A DNA stretch of 64,000 nucleotides from assembly GCA_950075865.1 (NCBI GenBank), contig CATMVA010000012.1, forward strand, positions 11,337 to 75,336. The letters are read 5' to 3'. Shown piece after piece: positions 10,997 through 20,205 of the stretch. The notes beneath the pieces are model-generated. The model had not been told where the DNA came from. It saw only the letters and a list, made by a program, of their open reading frames with translations, and did not search any database. Source of the stretch: an uncultured Oscillospiraceae bacterium. Its GTDB lineage: Bacteria > Bacillota > Clostridia > Oscillospirales > Oscillospiraceae. The position numbers and the translations under genes are program-made. The first letter of the stretch is position 1. Every line of letters begins with the position of its first letter.

Positions 10997-13276
10997 ATGC
11001 ACGCCATGGAATTCACCGGAGGTGCCGAGACCGCCCTCCGTTTGGCCCAGCAGTGCGCCGCCGAGCTGGGCCACAGCTATGTGGGCACCGAACACCTGCT
11101 TCTCGGCGTGGTCCGGGAAGGCAAGGGCCCCGGTGCCCGGATCCTTCTCTCGTCCGGGCTGACCGACCAGATCCTTCGGAGTACGCTGATCCGGCTCATC
11201 GGCCTGGGAAGCGCGGGGGGCCTTCCCACCCAGGGGCTCACCCCCCGTTGCCGGGAGTGCCTGGAGCTGGCTCTGGGGGAGGCCCGCCGGCACCAGGCCC
11301 TCCGGGCCGACACCGGACACCTGCTGGCCGGGCTGCTCCGGCAGGAGGACAGCGCCGCCAAACGGGTCATCACCGCCGCCGGGAAGGACCCCCGCCAGCT
11401 CCTGGGCAGCGCCGTCCCCTCCTTCGGGACGGCCGACCGCCGCCGGGCGGACCGGGAAGAGCGCCCGGTCACCTCCACCAAACTGCTGGACCAGTTTTCC
11501 CGGGACCTCACCGCCCTGGCCGCCGCGGGGGAGCTGGACCCGGTCATCGGCCGGGAAAAGGAGGTCAAGCGGGCCATAGAGATTTTATCCCGGCGGCGGA
11601 AGAACAACCCGGCCCTCATCGGGGAGCCAGGAGTGGGCAAAACCGCCGTGGCCGAAGCCCTGGCCATCGCCATCGCCAACCACCGTGTCCCCCAGGACCT
11701 CTCGGGCAAGCGTCTGGTATCCCTGGACCTCAGCTCCATGGTGGCGGGCACCAAGTACCGGGGTGAGTTCGAGGAGCGGATCAAAAACATTCTGGCCGAG
11801 GTCCGCCGGGCCGGGGACGTGATCCTGTTTTTGGACGAGCTCCACACCATCGTGGGGGCCGGCTCGGCCGAGGGGGCCATCGACGCGGCCAACATTCTAA
11901 AGCCTGCCCTGGGCCGTGGGGACCTGCAGGTCATCGGCGCCACCACCACCGAGGAATACCGGCGGTATATCGAGAAGGACGCCGCCCTGGAGCGCCGGTT
12001 CCAGCCCGTGACCGTGACCGAGCCCTCCCCCACAGACGCCGAGCATATTCTCCGGGGCCTCCGCCCCCAGTATGAGCGGCATCACCACATCACCATCTCG
12101 GACGCCGCCCTCTCGGCCGCCGTGGAGCTGTCGGTGCGCTACCTCCCTGACCGCCGCCTCCCCGACAAGGCGGTGGACCTGATGGACGAGGCGGCCAGCC
12201 TGGTCCGGCTCCGGGAGGGCTTCTCCCCCCTCGTCACCGGGGATGATGTGGCCCAGGTGGTGGCGGGCTGGACCGGGATCCCCACCGCCGCCCTCACCAG
12301 TACCGAGGCCCAGCGTCTTCTGAAGCTGGAGGATACTCTCAGTTCCCGTGTCGTCGGCCAGCCCCAGGCGGTGGAGGCCGTATGCCGGGCCATCCGCCGC
12401 AGCCGGGTGGGGCTCAAGGAGCCCGACCGCCCGGTAGGCTCCTTCCTCTTCCTGGGCCCCACCGGGGTGGGCAAGACCGAGCTGTGCAAGGCCCTGGCCC
12501 AGGCCCTCTTCGGCACCGAAAAAGCCCTCATCCGCTTCGACATGTCCGAATATATGGAGAAACATACCGTCTCCCGGCTCCTGGGCTCCCCGCCGGGCTA
12601 TGTGGGCCACGAGGAGGGGGGCCAGCTCACCGAGGCTGTCCGCCGCCGTCCCTGGTCGGTGGTCCTATTTGACGAGATCGAAAAGGCCCACGAGGATGTG
12701 TGGAATATCCTCCTTCAGGCCATGGAGGACGGCACCCTCACCGATGCCCAGGGGCGGAAGACCGACCTGCGCAACTGTGTGCTCATCCTCACCTCCAACG
12801 TGGGCGCCCGGCAGATCGCCGCACGGGGCTGCCTGGGCTTCTCAGCCGAGGAGAGCGAGGGCGCCCTCCGCCCCCGTGCCCAGGTGGAGCGGGCCGTGAT
12901 AGAGGAGGTCAAGCGGACCTTCCGGCCGGAATTTCTCAACCGTTTGGACGAAACCGTGGTCTTCCACCAGCTGGGCACAGTGGAGCTCACCGCCATCGCC
13001 GGCGCGCTGCTGGACGCCTTCTCCCGGCGCCTCCACGCCCTGGGGGTGGGCCTCAAGGTCACCGACGAGGCCCTGGCGCTCCTGGCCCAGGCCGGGCTGG
13101 ACCCGGACTATGGCGCCCGGCCCCTCCGCCGTGTCATCCGCGCCCAGGTGGAGGATCCGGCCGCCGAGCTGCTCCTCTCGGGTGCCCTCCCGGAAGGGAG
13201 CCTTCTCACACTGGCCGCCCAGGGCGGGAAGGTGATCCTCCTCCCTGCCGCGGCTGCCCTTCCCTCCGGGCGGTAG
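10997..13276 (+). CDS. ClpC/ClpA-type AAA+ unfoldase lacking a middle domain
   Basis: This 759-residue Hsp100 has an N-terminal double Clp_N domain (AQQCAAELGHSYVGTEHLLL and a second repeat near residue 75), AAA1 with GEPGVGKT and LFLDELHT, and AAA2 with GPTGVGKTE and LFDEIEKAH. A ClpP-docking-like LGF (CLGFSAEE) is present. AAA1 runs through EAASLVRLREG straight into TGDDVAQVVAGWTGIP, so the coiled-coil middle domain that ClpC uses for McsB/MecA adaptors is absent, as in ClpA. Start: ATG after GGGGG; a second ATG is three codons on. It complements the zinc-finger Clp at 2.4 kb, which has an extended coiled coil instead. Confidence 0.93.
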   Translation: MHAMEFTGGAETALRLAQQCAAELGHSYVGTEHLLLGVVREGKGPGARILLSSGLTDQILRSTLIRLIGLGSAGGLPTQGLTPRCRECLELALGEARRHQALRADTGHLLAGLLRQEDSAAKRVITAAGKDPRQLLGSAVPSFGTADRRRADREERPVTSTKLLDQFSRDLTALAAAGELDPVIGREKEVKRAIEILSRRRKNNPALIGEPGVGKTAVAEALAIAIANHRVPQDLSGKRLVSLDLSSMVAGTKYRGEFEERIKNILAEVRRAGDVILFLDELHTIVGAGSAEGAIDAANILKPALGRGDLQVIGATTTEEYRRYIEKDAALERRFQPVTVTEPSPTDAEHILRGLRPQYERHHHITISDAALSAAVELSVRYLPDRRLPDKAVDLMDEAASLVRLREGFSPLVTGDDVAQVVAGWTGIPTAALTSTEAQRLLKLEDTLSSRVVGQPQAVEAVCRAIRRSRVGLKEPDRPVGSFLFLGPTGVGKTELCKALAQALFGTEKALIRFDMSEYMEKHTVSRLLGSPPGYVGHEEGGQLTEAVRRRPWSVVLFDEIEKAHEDVWNILLQAMEDGTLTDAQGRKTDLRNCVLILTSNVGARQIAARGCLGFSAEESEGALRPRAQVERAVIEEVKRTFRPEFLNRLDETVVFHQLGTVELTAIAGALLDAFSRRLHALGVGLKVTDEALALLAQAGLDPDYGARPLRRVIRAQVEDPAAELLLSGALPEGSLLTLAAQGGKVILLPAAAALPSGR

Positions 13277-13287
13277 GTCTTTTTCCA

Positions 13288-13316
13288 TTGCATTTTTTCC
13301 GCTCCTGTGATACACT
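13288..13316 (+). promoter_or_regulatory. Promoter of the esterase/ATP-grasp run
   Basis: TTGCAT, a 17-bp spacer and TACACT lie about 38 bp before the first esterase start codon. Confidence 0.6.
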
Positions 13317-13353
13317 AATGGAAATCCCCGTGCGGAAAGGATCCTGAAGATTT

Positions 13354-14124
13354 ATGCTTGACATATGGGATGTGACTATCCCTTCTCTGACCGGAGAACA
13401 GCCCCGGCGGGCCTACTGTTATCTTCCCGATCGCTTGGAGGAAGATCCGGACGCCCGTTTTCCGGTCCTTTACATGTTTGACGGCCACAATCTCTTCGAC
13501 GACGAGGAGGCCACCTACGGCAAAAGCTGGGGGCTCTCCGCCTTCCTGGAGGAGAACCAAGTGCCCCTGATCGTGGCCGCCGTGGAGTGCAACCACGGTG
13601 AACACAATGAACGGCTCAACGAGTACTGCCCCTTCAACGCCGAGATGCCGGGCTGGGGAAAGATCCGGGGCCAGGGTAAGGCCACCATGGACTGGCTCAC
13701 CGGGACCTTCAAGCCTTACATCGACGGGCACTACCCCACCCTCCCCGGCCGGGAGTATACCTTCATCGGCGGAAGCTCCATGGGCGGCCTCATGAGCCTG
13801 TACGCCGTCACCGCCTATAACAGCGTCTTCTCCCGGTGCGCCGCCCTCTCCCCCTCTCTCTGGTTCGGCGGGGAGAAAGCCGAGCGGATGCTCACCTCCC
13901 ACCGGCTCCGCCGGGGCACGGTGGTCTACATGGACTACGGGGAGCGGGAACTCCATCACCGGGACGGCATGTCGGGCACCTTCGGCCGGTACGCCTCCCT
14001 CCTGATGGGCAAGGGGGCCCTGGTCACCGCCCGCATCGTCCCCGGAGGTGACCACAGCGAGGCAAGCTGGGAGAAGCAGGTCCCCTTCTTTATGGAGACC
14101 CTGTTCTACGGTCTGGAGCTCTGA
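13354..14124 (+). CDS. Alpha/beta-hydrolase, putative esterase (esterase D-like)
   Basis: This 256-residue protein of the putative-esterase (pfam00756-like) group has PVLYMFDGHNLFDDEEATYG, a nucleophile elbow GGSSMGG (about residue 146), and a late His in GGDHSEASW. No signal peptide is seen, so it should be cytoplasmic. It heads a run with a second alpha/beta-hydrolase and an ATP-grasp ligase, all short-spaced and on one strand. The substrate is unknown; related esterases cleave acyl, feruloyl or siderophore esters. One possibility is that the three enzymes make and break ester or amide bonds of one metabolite. Confidence 0.85.
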   Translation: MLDIWDVTIPSLTGEQPRRAYCYLPDRLEEDPDARFPVLYMFDGHNLFDDEEATYGKSWGLSAFLEENQVPLIVAAVECNHGEHNERLNEYCPFNAEMPGWGKIRGQGKATMDWLTGTFKPYIDGHYPTLPGREYTFIGGSSMGGLMSLYAVTAYNSVFSRCAALSPSLWFGGEKAERMLTSHRLRRGTVVYMDYGERELHHRDGMSGTFGRYASLLMGKGALVTARIVPGGDHSEASWEKQVPFFMETLFYGLEL

Positions 14125-14161
14125 GCCCGGCGCATCATCACAGCAAACGGAGGTCTTTCCC

Positions 14162-14920
14162 ATGGAGACGCAGTATCTCAAGCAGTACAGCCCTTCCCTG
14201 GGCCGGGAGATGGAGTGCAAGATATACGGCCACGCCGGCAAGCCGGTCCTCTTCATCCCCTGCCAGGACGGACGGTTTTTTGATTTTGAGGACTTCCGCC
14301 TCACCGACTCCTGGGCACCTTGGATCGAGTCGGGCAAAGCCATGGTCTTTGCCATCGATACCATCGACAGGGAGACCTGGTCCGACAAGAACGGGGATCC
14401 GACCTGGCGGAGCAGGCGGCATGAGGCGTGGATCAACTACATCACCCGGGAGATGGTCCCCTTCATCCGGGAGACCGCCAACGCCCGCAACGGCTGGACC
14501 GGTTACCCCGGCGTCATGGTCTTCGGCTGCAGCATGGGAGCCAACCACGCGGTAAACCTGTACTTCCGCTTCCCCGACCTCTTTGACAGTATGCTAGCCC
14601 TCAGCGGCGTATATGACTCGGGCACCTTCTTCGGCAGCTATATGGACGAGACTCTGTACCACAACTCCCCCGAGCGTTACCTGGCCGACCTGCCCTCCGA
14701 CCACCCCTACATCGAGCGCTACAACCGGAACCAGGGCATCATTTGCGTGGGCCAGGGGGATTGGGAGGTCCCCGGCGCCACCCGGAGACTGAATGATATC
14801 TTCCGGGAGAAGGGCATTGAGGTCTGGGTGGACTTCTGGGGCTGGGATGTGGCCCATGACTGGCCCTGGTGGTACAAGCAGGTGCCCTACTTCCTCCCCT
14901 TCCTGCTGGGGGAAGCCTGA
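14162..14920 (+). CDS. Second alpha/beta-hydrolase fold protein
   Basis: This 252-residue protein has the nucleophile elbow FGCSMGANHA (about residue 124), acidic candidates near SGVYDSG and a C-terminal WGWDVAHDWPWW region with the catalytic His candidate. It is related to the esterase just upstream but not a close copy. I used the ATG at 14162 because GGAGG lies eight bases before it; the ORF track's start is 38 codons early, inside the previous gene. The gap from the previous gene is 37 bp. The reaction is unknown. Confidence 0.82.
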   Translation: METQYLKQYSPSLGREMECKIYGHAGKPVLFIPCQDGRFFDFEDFRLTDSWAPWIESGKAMVFAIDTIDRETWSDKNGDPTWRSRRHEAWINYITREMVPFIRETANARNGWTGYPGVMVFGCSMGANHAVNLYFRFPDLFDSMLALSGVYDSGTFFGSYMDETLYHNSPERYLADLPSDHPYIERYNRNQGIICVGQGDWEVPGATRRLNDIFREKGIEVWVDFWGWDVAHDWPWWYKQVPYFLPFLLGEA

Positions 14921-14972
14921 CCGGGCCTTTCTATCTGTTCCCTCGCGAAAGATGAGAAAAGAGGTGTGATCC

Positions 14973-16169
14973 ATGAAAAACGTGATCTTTCTCTCCCCCA
15001 ATTTCCCGGAAAACTACTGGAAATTCTGCTACGAGCTGAAGCAGAACGGCATGAACGTGCTGGGCATCGGAGACGCCCCCTACGACGACCTTCTGCCCGA
15101 GCTGCGGGAAAGCCTCACCGAGTACTACCGGGTGGACTCCCTGGAAAACTATGACCAAGTCTACCGGGCAGTGGCCTTCTTCATCTTCAAGTACGGCCCC
15201 ATCGATTGGCTGGAGTCCAACAACGAGTACTGGCTGGAGCGGGACGCCGCCCTCCGCACCGCCTTCCACATCACCTCGGGCTTTCAGTGCGAGGACATCC
15301 CCCGGATCAAGTATAAATCCAGGATGAAGGAATACTATCAGAAAGTCGGCATCCCCACCGCCCGGTACCACATGGTGGACGACGAGAAAGGCTGCCTGGC
15401 CTTCATCAAAGAGGTGGGCTGGCCCGTGGTGGCCAAGCCGGACAACGGCGTGGGGGCCAACGGTACATATAAACTCAGGAGCGAGGATGACCTGCGCTCC
15501 TTCCTCTCCCGGAAGAATCCCTCGGTGCCCTACATCATGGAGGAGTTCGTCCACGCCGAGGTCTGCTCCTTCGACGCCATCGTGAACTCCCACGGTATCC
15601 CCATGTTCGCCTCGGGCAACATCACCCCCGACTCCCTCATGGACGTGGTCAACAACGCCGGCAACTGCCGGTACTACATTGTCAAAGACCTGGCCGACGA
15701 CGTCCGGGCAGCTGGCATGGCGGCGGTCAAGAGCTTCGAGGTCAAGAGCCGGTTTATCCACTTCGAGTTCTTCCGCCTCACCCAGGACCAGCCTGGCCTG
15801 GGCAAAAAAGGCGCCCTGGTGGGCCTGGAGGTCAACATGCGTCCTCCGGGAGGGATCACCCCCGAGCTGCTCAACTACGCCAACTCCACCAACGTCTATA
15901 AGGTATGGGCCGACATGATCGCCCTTGACCGCTCCACCCAGGCCGCAGGCAAGCGCTGTTTCTGCGTCTTCGCCGGCCGCCGGGACGGCAAGGACTTTCT
16001 TCTCAGCCACGAGGAGGTCCTGGAGAAATACGCCGCTCACCTGAAGATCGTGGACCGGGTGCCCGACGCCCTGTCGGCCTGCATGGCCAACCAGATGTAC
16101 GTGGCCACCTTCTCCACCCAGCGGGAGTTGGACCGCTTCTACAAGGACCTCTTTGCCTGCAAGGCATAA
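14973..16169 (+). CDS. ATP-grasp domain protein
   Basis: This 398-residue protein begins with a Rossmann-like preATP-grasp part (VIFLSPNFPENYWKFCYELK), followed by an ATP-grasp fold: GWPVVAKPDNGVGANGTYKL (phosphate loop and Lys) and the metal-binding VGLEVNMRPPGG near residue 290. ATP-grasp enzymes couple a carboxylate, through an acyl phosphate, to an amine or similar nucleophile. It resembles carbamoyl-phosphate-synthase-like or D-Ala-D-Ala-ligase-like members, with no clear substrate. It is the third gene of the esterase-esterase-ATP-grasp run, 52 bp after the previous stop. Confidence 0.85.
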   Translation: MKNVIFLSPNFPENYWKFCYELKQNGMNVLGIGDAPYDDLLPELRESLTEYYRVDSLENYDQVYRAVAFFIFKYGPIDWLESNNEYWLERDAALRTAFHITSGFQCEDIPRIKYKSRMKEYYQKVGIPTARYHMVDDEKGCLAFIKEVGWPVVAKPDNGVGANGTYKLRSEDDLRSFLSRKNPSVPYIMEEFVHAEVCSFDAIVNSHGIPMFASGNITPDSLMDVVNNAGNCRYYIVKDLADDVRAAGMAAVKSFEVKSRFIHFEFFRLTQDQPGLGKKGALVGLEVNMRPPGGITPELLNYANSTNVYKVWADMIALDRSTQAAGKRCFCVFAGRRDGKDFLLSHEEVLEKYAAHLKIVDRVPDALSACMANQMYVATFSTQRELDRFYKDLFACKA

Positions 16170-16204
16170 TTTTCAAACTCTTTTTCCCACAAGGAGAGAT
16201 ATCC

Positions 16205-19066
16205 ATGGAATTTTATCGCTGCGATTCACCGGACTGCGATTTTGTCACCGACGACCCCAATCTGGAGGTCTGCCCCCACTGCGGAGGCACCATGTTTATT
16301 CCCGTGGAGGAGGACTACATCTCTGGCCACGGCTGGCTGTGCCTGTCTGACGCCGCCCTGGACGCCGGGGACGAGGGCAGGGCTCTGCAGTATCTGGAGC
16401 GGGCCGCCCGTGACGACTACCCCTACGGCTTCTTCCGACTGGGCATGTGCCACCTCCGGGGCGACCTGGGGCTGGAGCCCTCGGTGGAGACGGCCATGAG
16501 CTGTTTCCGCAAGGTGGAGGAGCTGGACGACCCCGCCGGCTGGTGCGCCGTGGGCCAGCTCTACCAGCGGGGCGACGGAGTGGAGAAGGACCCCGTGCGG
16601 GCGGTGGAGCTTTTCGAGAAGGGCATGGAGCTGGAATATCCCCCCGCCATCTGCTGCATGGGCCTGAGCTACGAGATCGGCGAAGGTGTGGAGCAGAGCT
16701 GGGAGAAAGCCACCGAGCTCTACCGCCAGGCCGCCGGCCTGGGCGATGCCAGGAGCCAGTGCAATCTGGGCTGGTGCTACGAGTTCGGCAAAGGCGTGGA
16801 GCAGAGCTGGGAGGAGGCCGTCTACTGGTACTCCTCGGCCGCCGACCAGGAGGACCCCCGGGCCCTGTGCAACCTGGGCCTCTGCTATGAGCGGGGCGAG
16901 GGGGTGGAGCAAAGCTGGGAGAAGGCCGTGGCCCTCTACCGTGCCTCGGCCGAGCGCGATTTTCCCCCCGCCATGTGCAACCTGGCCTGGTGCTATGAAA
17001 ACGGCATGGGGATCGAGCGGGACTCCAGCCAGGCCATTGCCTGGTACTCCAAGGCCGCCGAGGCCGGTGAGGCCCGGGGCCTGACCAACCTGGGCATTGC
17101 CTTTGAGCGGGGCGAGCAGTTCCAGCAGGACTTCGGCAAGGCGGTGGAGCTTTACCGCCGGGCCGCCGAGCAGGAATACCTGCCCGCCATGTGCAACCTG
17201 GGCTGGTGCTACGAGGCTGGCCAGGGCGTGGAGCAGAGCTGGGAGGAGGCCATCCGCTGGTACCGGGCCGCCGCCGACCTGGGCTACGCCCGTGCCCAAT
17301 GCAACCTGGGCTGGTGCTACGAAAACGGTAAGGGCGTCCCCCAGAGCTGGGCCGACGCCGTGGCCTGGTACGCCAAGGCCGCCGCCCAGCGGGACTCCCG
17401 TGCCCTCAACAACCTGGCCTGGTGCTACGAATACGGCAGGGGGGTAAACCAGGATATGGAGGAGGCGGTGAACCTCTACAAAACGGCCGCCGCCCAGGAC
17501 TATCCCCCCGCCGTCAGCCGGCTGGGCCTGTGCTTTGAGAACGGCGAGGAGGTGGAGCAGAGCTGGGAAAAGGCCGCCGAGCTCTACCTGAAGGCTGCCC
17601 AGATGGACTTTGCCCCCGCCATGTGCAACTACGCCTGGTGCTGCGAGTTCGGCAAGGGCGTGGAGAAAAACCTGGCCGAGGCTTTCCGCTGGTTCAACAT
17701 GGCCGCAGAGCGCAATTTCCCCCGCGGCCTGAGCCGGATCGGCCTGTTCTACGAGACCGGCGAGCAGGTCCCCCAGAGCTGGGAGAAAGCCACCGAATAC
17801 TACCGCAAGGCCGCCGGCCAGGGCTTCGCGCCGGGACAGTGCAATCTGGCCTGGTGCTATGAATACGGCAAGGGGGTCCCCCAGAGCTGGCAGGAGGCCG
17901 TCTACTGGTACACCAAGGCCGCCGAGCAGAACTACCCCCGGGCCCTGTGCAACCTGGGCTGGTGCTATGAGCGGGGCAAGGGGGCCAAGGTGGACTATGA
18001 CGAGGCTTTCCGCCTCTACTCTGCCGCCGCCCAGCAGGACTACGTCCCCGCCCTGTGCAACCTTGGTGTCTGCTACGAGATGGGCTGGGGCTGCCAGCAG
18101 AGCTGGGAGAAGGCCGTCGAATACTACCTGAAAGCCGCCCAGCGGGATGACGATGCCGCCCAGTGCAACCTGGGCTGGTGCTACGAAGCCGGCAAGGGCG
18201 TGGAGCAGGATCCGGTCAAGGCCGTGGAGTGGTACCGCAAATCGGCCCACCAGGGCTATGCCCGCGCCCAGTGCAACCTGGGCTACTGCTACGAGGCCGG
18301 CATCGGGGTGGAAAAGGACCTGCAGGAGGCCGCCCACTGGTACCTCCAGGCCGCCCAGAGGGGCTATCCCCGCGCCCAGTGCAACCTGGCCTACTTCTAC
18401 GACGAGGGCATCGGGGTGGAGCAGGACTACGCCACCGCCGTCCACTGGTACACAGAGGCCGCCAATCAGAACTACCCCCGTGCCCAGTGCAACCTGGGCT
18501 ACTGCTACGAGATGGGCCACGGCGTGGAGAAAAATCTGCTGGAGGCCGCTAAGTACTACACCCTGGCCGCCGATGCCGGGGACGCGGTGGCCCAGTGCAA
18601 CATCGCCTGGTTCCTCCTCAACGGTACCACCGGCGTCAAGGACCCGGAGAAGGCCTTCCAGTACTTTTCCAAGTCCGCCGAGCAGAACAACACCCGCGGC
18701 CTCTACAACGTGGCCCTCTGCTACGCCAACGGCGACGGGGTCCACAAAGACCGGGTCAAGGCGGTGGAGTGGTTCCGAAAGGCCGCCGCCCTGGGCCACC
18801 CCGGCGCCATGTTCTACCTGGGCCAGTATAGCGAGACCGGCCTGGGCGGCCTCCCCAGGGACCTGAACAAGGCCCGTGACTGGTACCAGCGTGCCGCCGA
18901 CAAGGGCGACAAGAGCGCCAAAGATGCCCTGGAAAAGCTGAACGCCGGCGGGGCTTCCCAAAAGACCACCCCGCCCGTCGCCCCCCCCAGTCCCGACAAG
19001 CCCGAGGAAAAACCCTCCGACGAGGACAAGAAAAAGGGTGGCTTCTTCAAAAAATTCTTCGGCTGA
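16205..19066 (+). CDS. Giant Sel1-repeat protein with N-terminal zinc ribbon
   Basis: This 953-residue protein opens with a zinc ribbon (C6, C11, CPHC at 23-26) and then carries roughly two dozen Sel1-like repeats of 36 residues. The recurring core is LGWCYEfGkGVeqsWeeAvyWY. Each repeat folds as a helical hairpin, forming a long solenoid for protein-protein contacts. The tail is Pro/Lys-rich and ends GGFFKKFFG. No enzymatic domain is visible. It directly follows the ATP-grasp gene (35 bp) and ends at a strong terminator, so it belongs to the same transcript. The repeats are near-identical at DNA level and could recombine or be mis-assembled. Confidence 0.92.
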   Translation: MEFYRCDSPDCDFVTDDPNLEVCPHCGGTMFIPVEEDYISGHGWLCLSDAALDAGDEGRALQYLERAARDDYPYGFFRLGMCHLRGDLGLEPSVETAMSCFRKVEELDDPAGWCAVGQLYQRGDGVEKDPVRAVELFEKGMELEYPPAICCMGLSYEIGEGVEQSWEKATELYRQAAGLGDARSQCNLGWCYEFGKGVEQSWEEAVYWYSSAADQEDPRALCNLGLCYERGEGVEQSWEKAVALYRASAERDFPPAMCNLAWCYENGMGIERDSSQAIAWYSKAAEAGEARGLTNLGIAFERGEQFQQDFGKAVELYRRAAEQEYLPAMCNLGWCYEAGQGVEQSWEEAIRWYRAAADLGYARAQCNLGWCYENGKGVPQSWADAVAWYAKAAAQRDSRALNNLAWCYEYGRGVNQDMEEAVNLYKTAAAQDYPPAVSRLGLCFENGEEVEQSWEKAAELYLKAAQMDFAPAMCNYAWCCEFGKGVEKNLAEAFRWFNMAAERNFPRGLSRIGLFYETGEQVPQSWEKATEYYRKAAGQGFAPGQCNLAWCYEYGKGVPQSWQEAVYWYTKAAEQNYPRALCNLGWCYERGKGAKVDYDEAFRLYSAAAQQDYVPALCNLGVCYEMGWGCQQSWEKAVEYYLKAAQRDDDAAQCNLGWCYEAGKGVEQDPVKAVEWYRKSAHQGYARAQCNLGYCYEAGIGVEKDLQEAAHWYLQAAQRGYPRAQCNLAYFYDEGIGVEQDYATAVHWYTEAANQNYPRAQCNLGYCYEMGHGVEKNLLEAAKYYTLAADAGDAVAQCNIAWFLLNGTTGVKDPEKAFQYFSKSAEQNNTRGLYNVALCYANGDGVHKDRVKAVEWFRKAAALGHPGAMFYLGQYSETGLGGLPRDLNKARDWYQRAADKGDKSAKDALEKLNAGGASQKTTPPVAPPSPDKPEEKPSDEDKKKGGFFKKFFG

Positions 19067-19089
19067 TCCACTCTTTGCCCGCCAACATG

Positions 19090-19133
19090 CAATGGTCCGT
19101 CTCCCGGTGGGAGACGGACCATTGTTCTTTTTT
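19090..19133 (+). terminator. Terminator after the Sel1-repeat gene
   Basis: CAATGGTCCGTCTCCC/GGGAGACGGACCATTG is a perfect 16-bp stem followed by TTCTTTTTTTG. Confidence 0.95.
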
Positions 19134-19261
19134 GTCGAAAACTATTGACAAATCCTTGACATTTGAACGCCGCCGGCGCGGGGCCCGACCGGTTCGGGGA
19201 GATCCTTCCCATTTTAGACCGTCTGCTGTAAAAGCAGAGAAAATAGAAAGGAGACCTGCAT

Positions 19262-20193
19262 ATGTCCAGTTTTAAAGATCTGCGCGTGGTAGACAATTTC
19301 TACCAAACCTCCCTGTTCTTCCCCATGCCCACCGTGGTCATCTCCACCCTGTGTGAGGACGGTTCCACCAGCCTGGGGCCCTATTCCCTGGTCCAGCCCT
19401 ACTATGTGGCCGGCAAGGACTTTTACGCCATGCTCCTGTCCTGCCGCAACTCCTCCAACACCGCCCAGCACATCCTCCGCACCGGCAAATGCGCCATCAA
19501 CTTCATCTCTGACGAACCCAAGTATTTCAAGGAGTGCGTCAAGCTCAGCTGGCCCGGCGACACGCCCGCCGACAAAATGCCCAACTGCCTGTTCCGTCTT
19601 GAAAAGAGCCTCATCGAGGAAAAGGACCCCACCGACAAGCGCCCCATGGTCCTCTCCGACGCCGTGCAGGCCATCGAGTGTACCTGGGTCCGGGAGCTGG
19701 ACGGCGCCCAGGACGACGCCCCCGGACAGCTCAACGGCTACGAGCCCCCCTACCACGACTTCAACGGCATCACCAGCAAGTTCGGCGCCCACTTCATCCT
19801 GAAGGTGGACAAGATCCTAATGAAAAAGCAGTACTCCGACGCCATCATCCGGGGGGCACTGCCAAGGACTTCCCCAACCTGCCCGTGGACTATGGCTACC
19901 GGGATTCCAAGAACTTCTGGTATCACAAAAAGGCCTGGAAGATGCGGGCCGAGCTTCTCCCCATACGGGAGGCCAGCCTGGAATCAGTGCGCTATGCCGC
20001 CGACCGGGCCGACGACAAGGTGAAATTCACCGACGACGCCCTCAAGACCATCCTCAACGTGCCCCGTGTATTCCTCCCCCTGGTGCTCAAGGGCTGCGTG
20101 GACTGGGCCAAGGAGAACGGCGTGGAGCTCATCACCGAGAAGGAAATGAAGATCATCAACGACAAGCGTGCCAAGGAAAAGGCCAAGAAGTAA
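19262..20193 (+). pseudogene. Flavin reductase-like protein, single-base frameshift
   Basis: The first frame (from ATG 19262, AAAGGAGACC upstream) encodes an FMN-binding split-barrel protein: FFPMPTVVISTLCEDGSTSL, LLSCRNSSNTAQHI and CAINFISDEP. It loses sense at a run of six G at 19851-19856. From there a second frame continues sensibly (GTAKDFPNLPVDYGYRDSKN) to a stop at 20193, giving about 310 residues when joined. Seven G would restore one frame. This is either a recent mutation, a slippage/phase site or a sequencing error. It is the first gene of an operon with an NAD(P)-binding protein and a DUF1295 protein, 12 bp before the next start. Confidence 0.8.
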
Positions 20194-20205
20194 GGAGGAA
20201 TCACC

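Noticed and set aside
16480-18930. CRISPR-like regular repeats
   Set aside because: The 108-bp periodicity is coding (Sel1 repeats) and there are no unique spacers of fixed length. No CRISPR array was seen in the window.
16226-18961. 911-codon minus-strand ORF
   Set aside because: It is an antisense shadow of the Sel1-repeat gene; its repetitiveness comes from the sense repeats.
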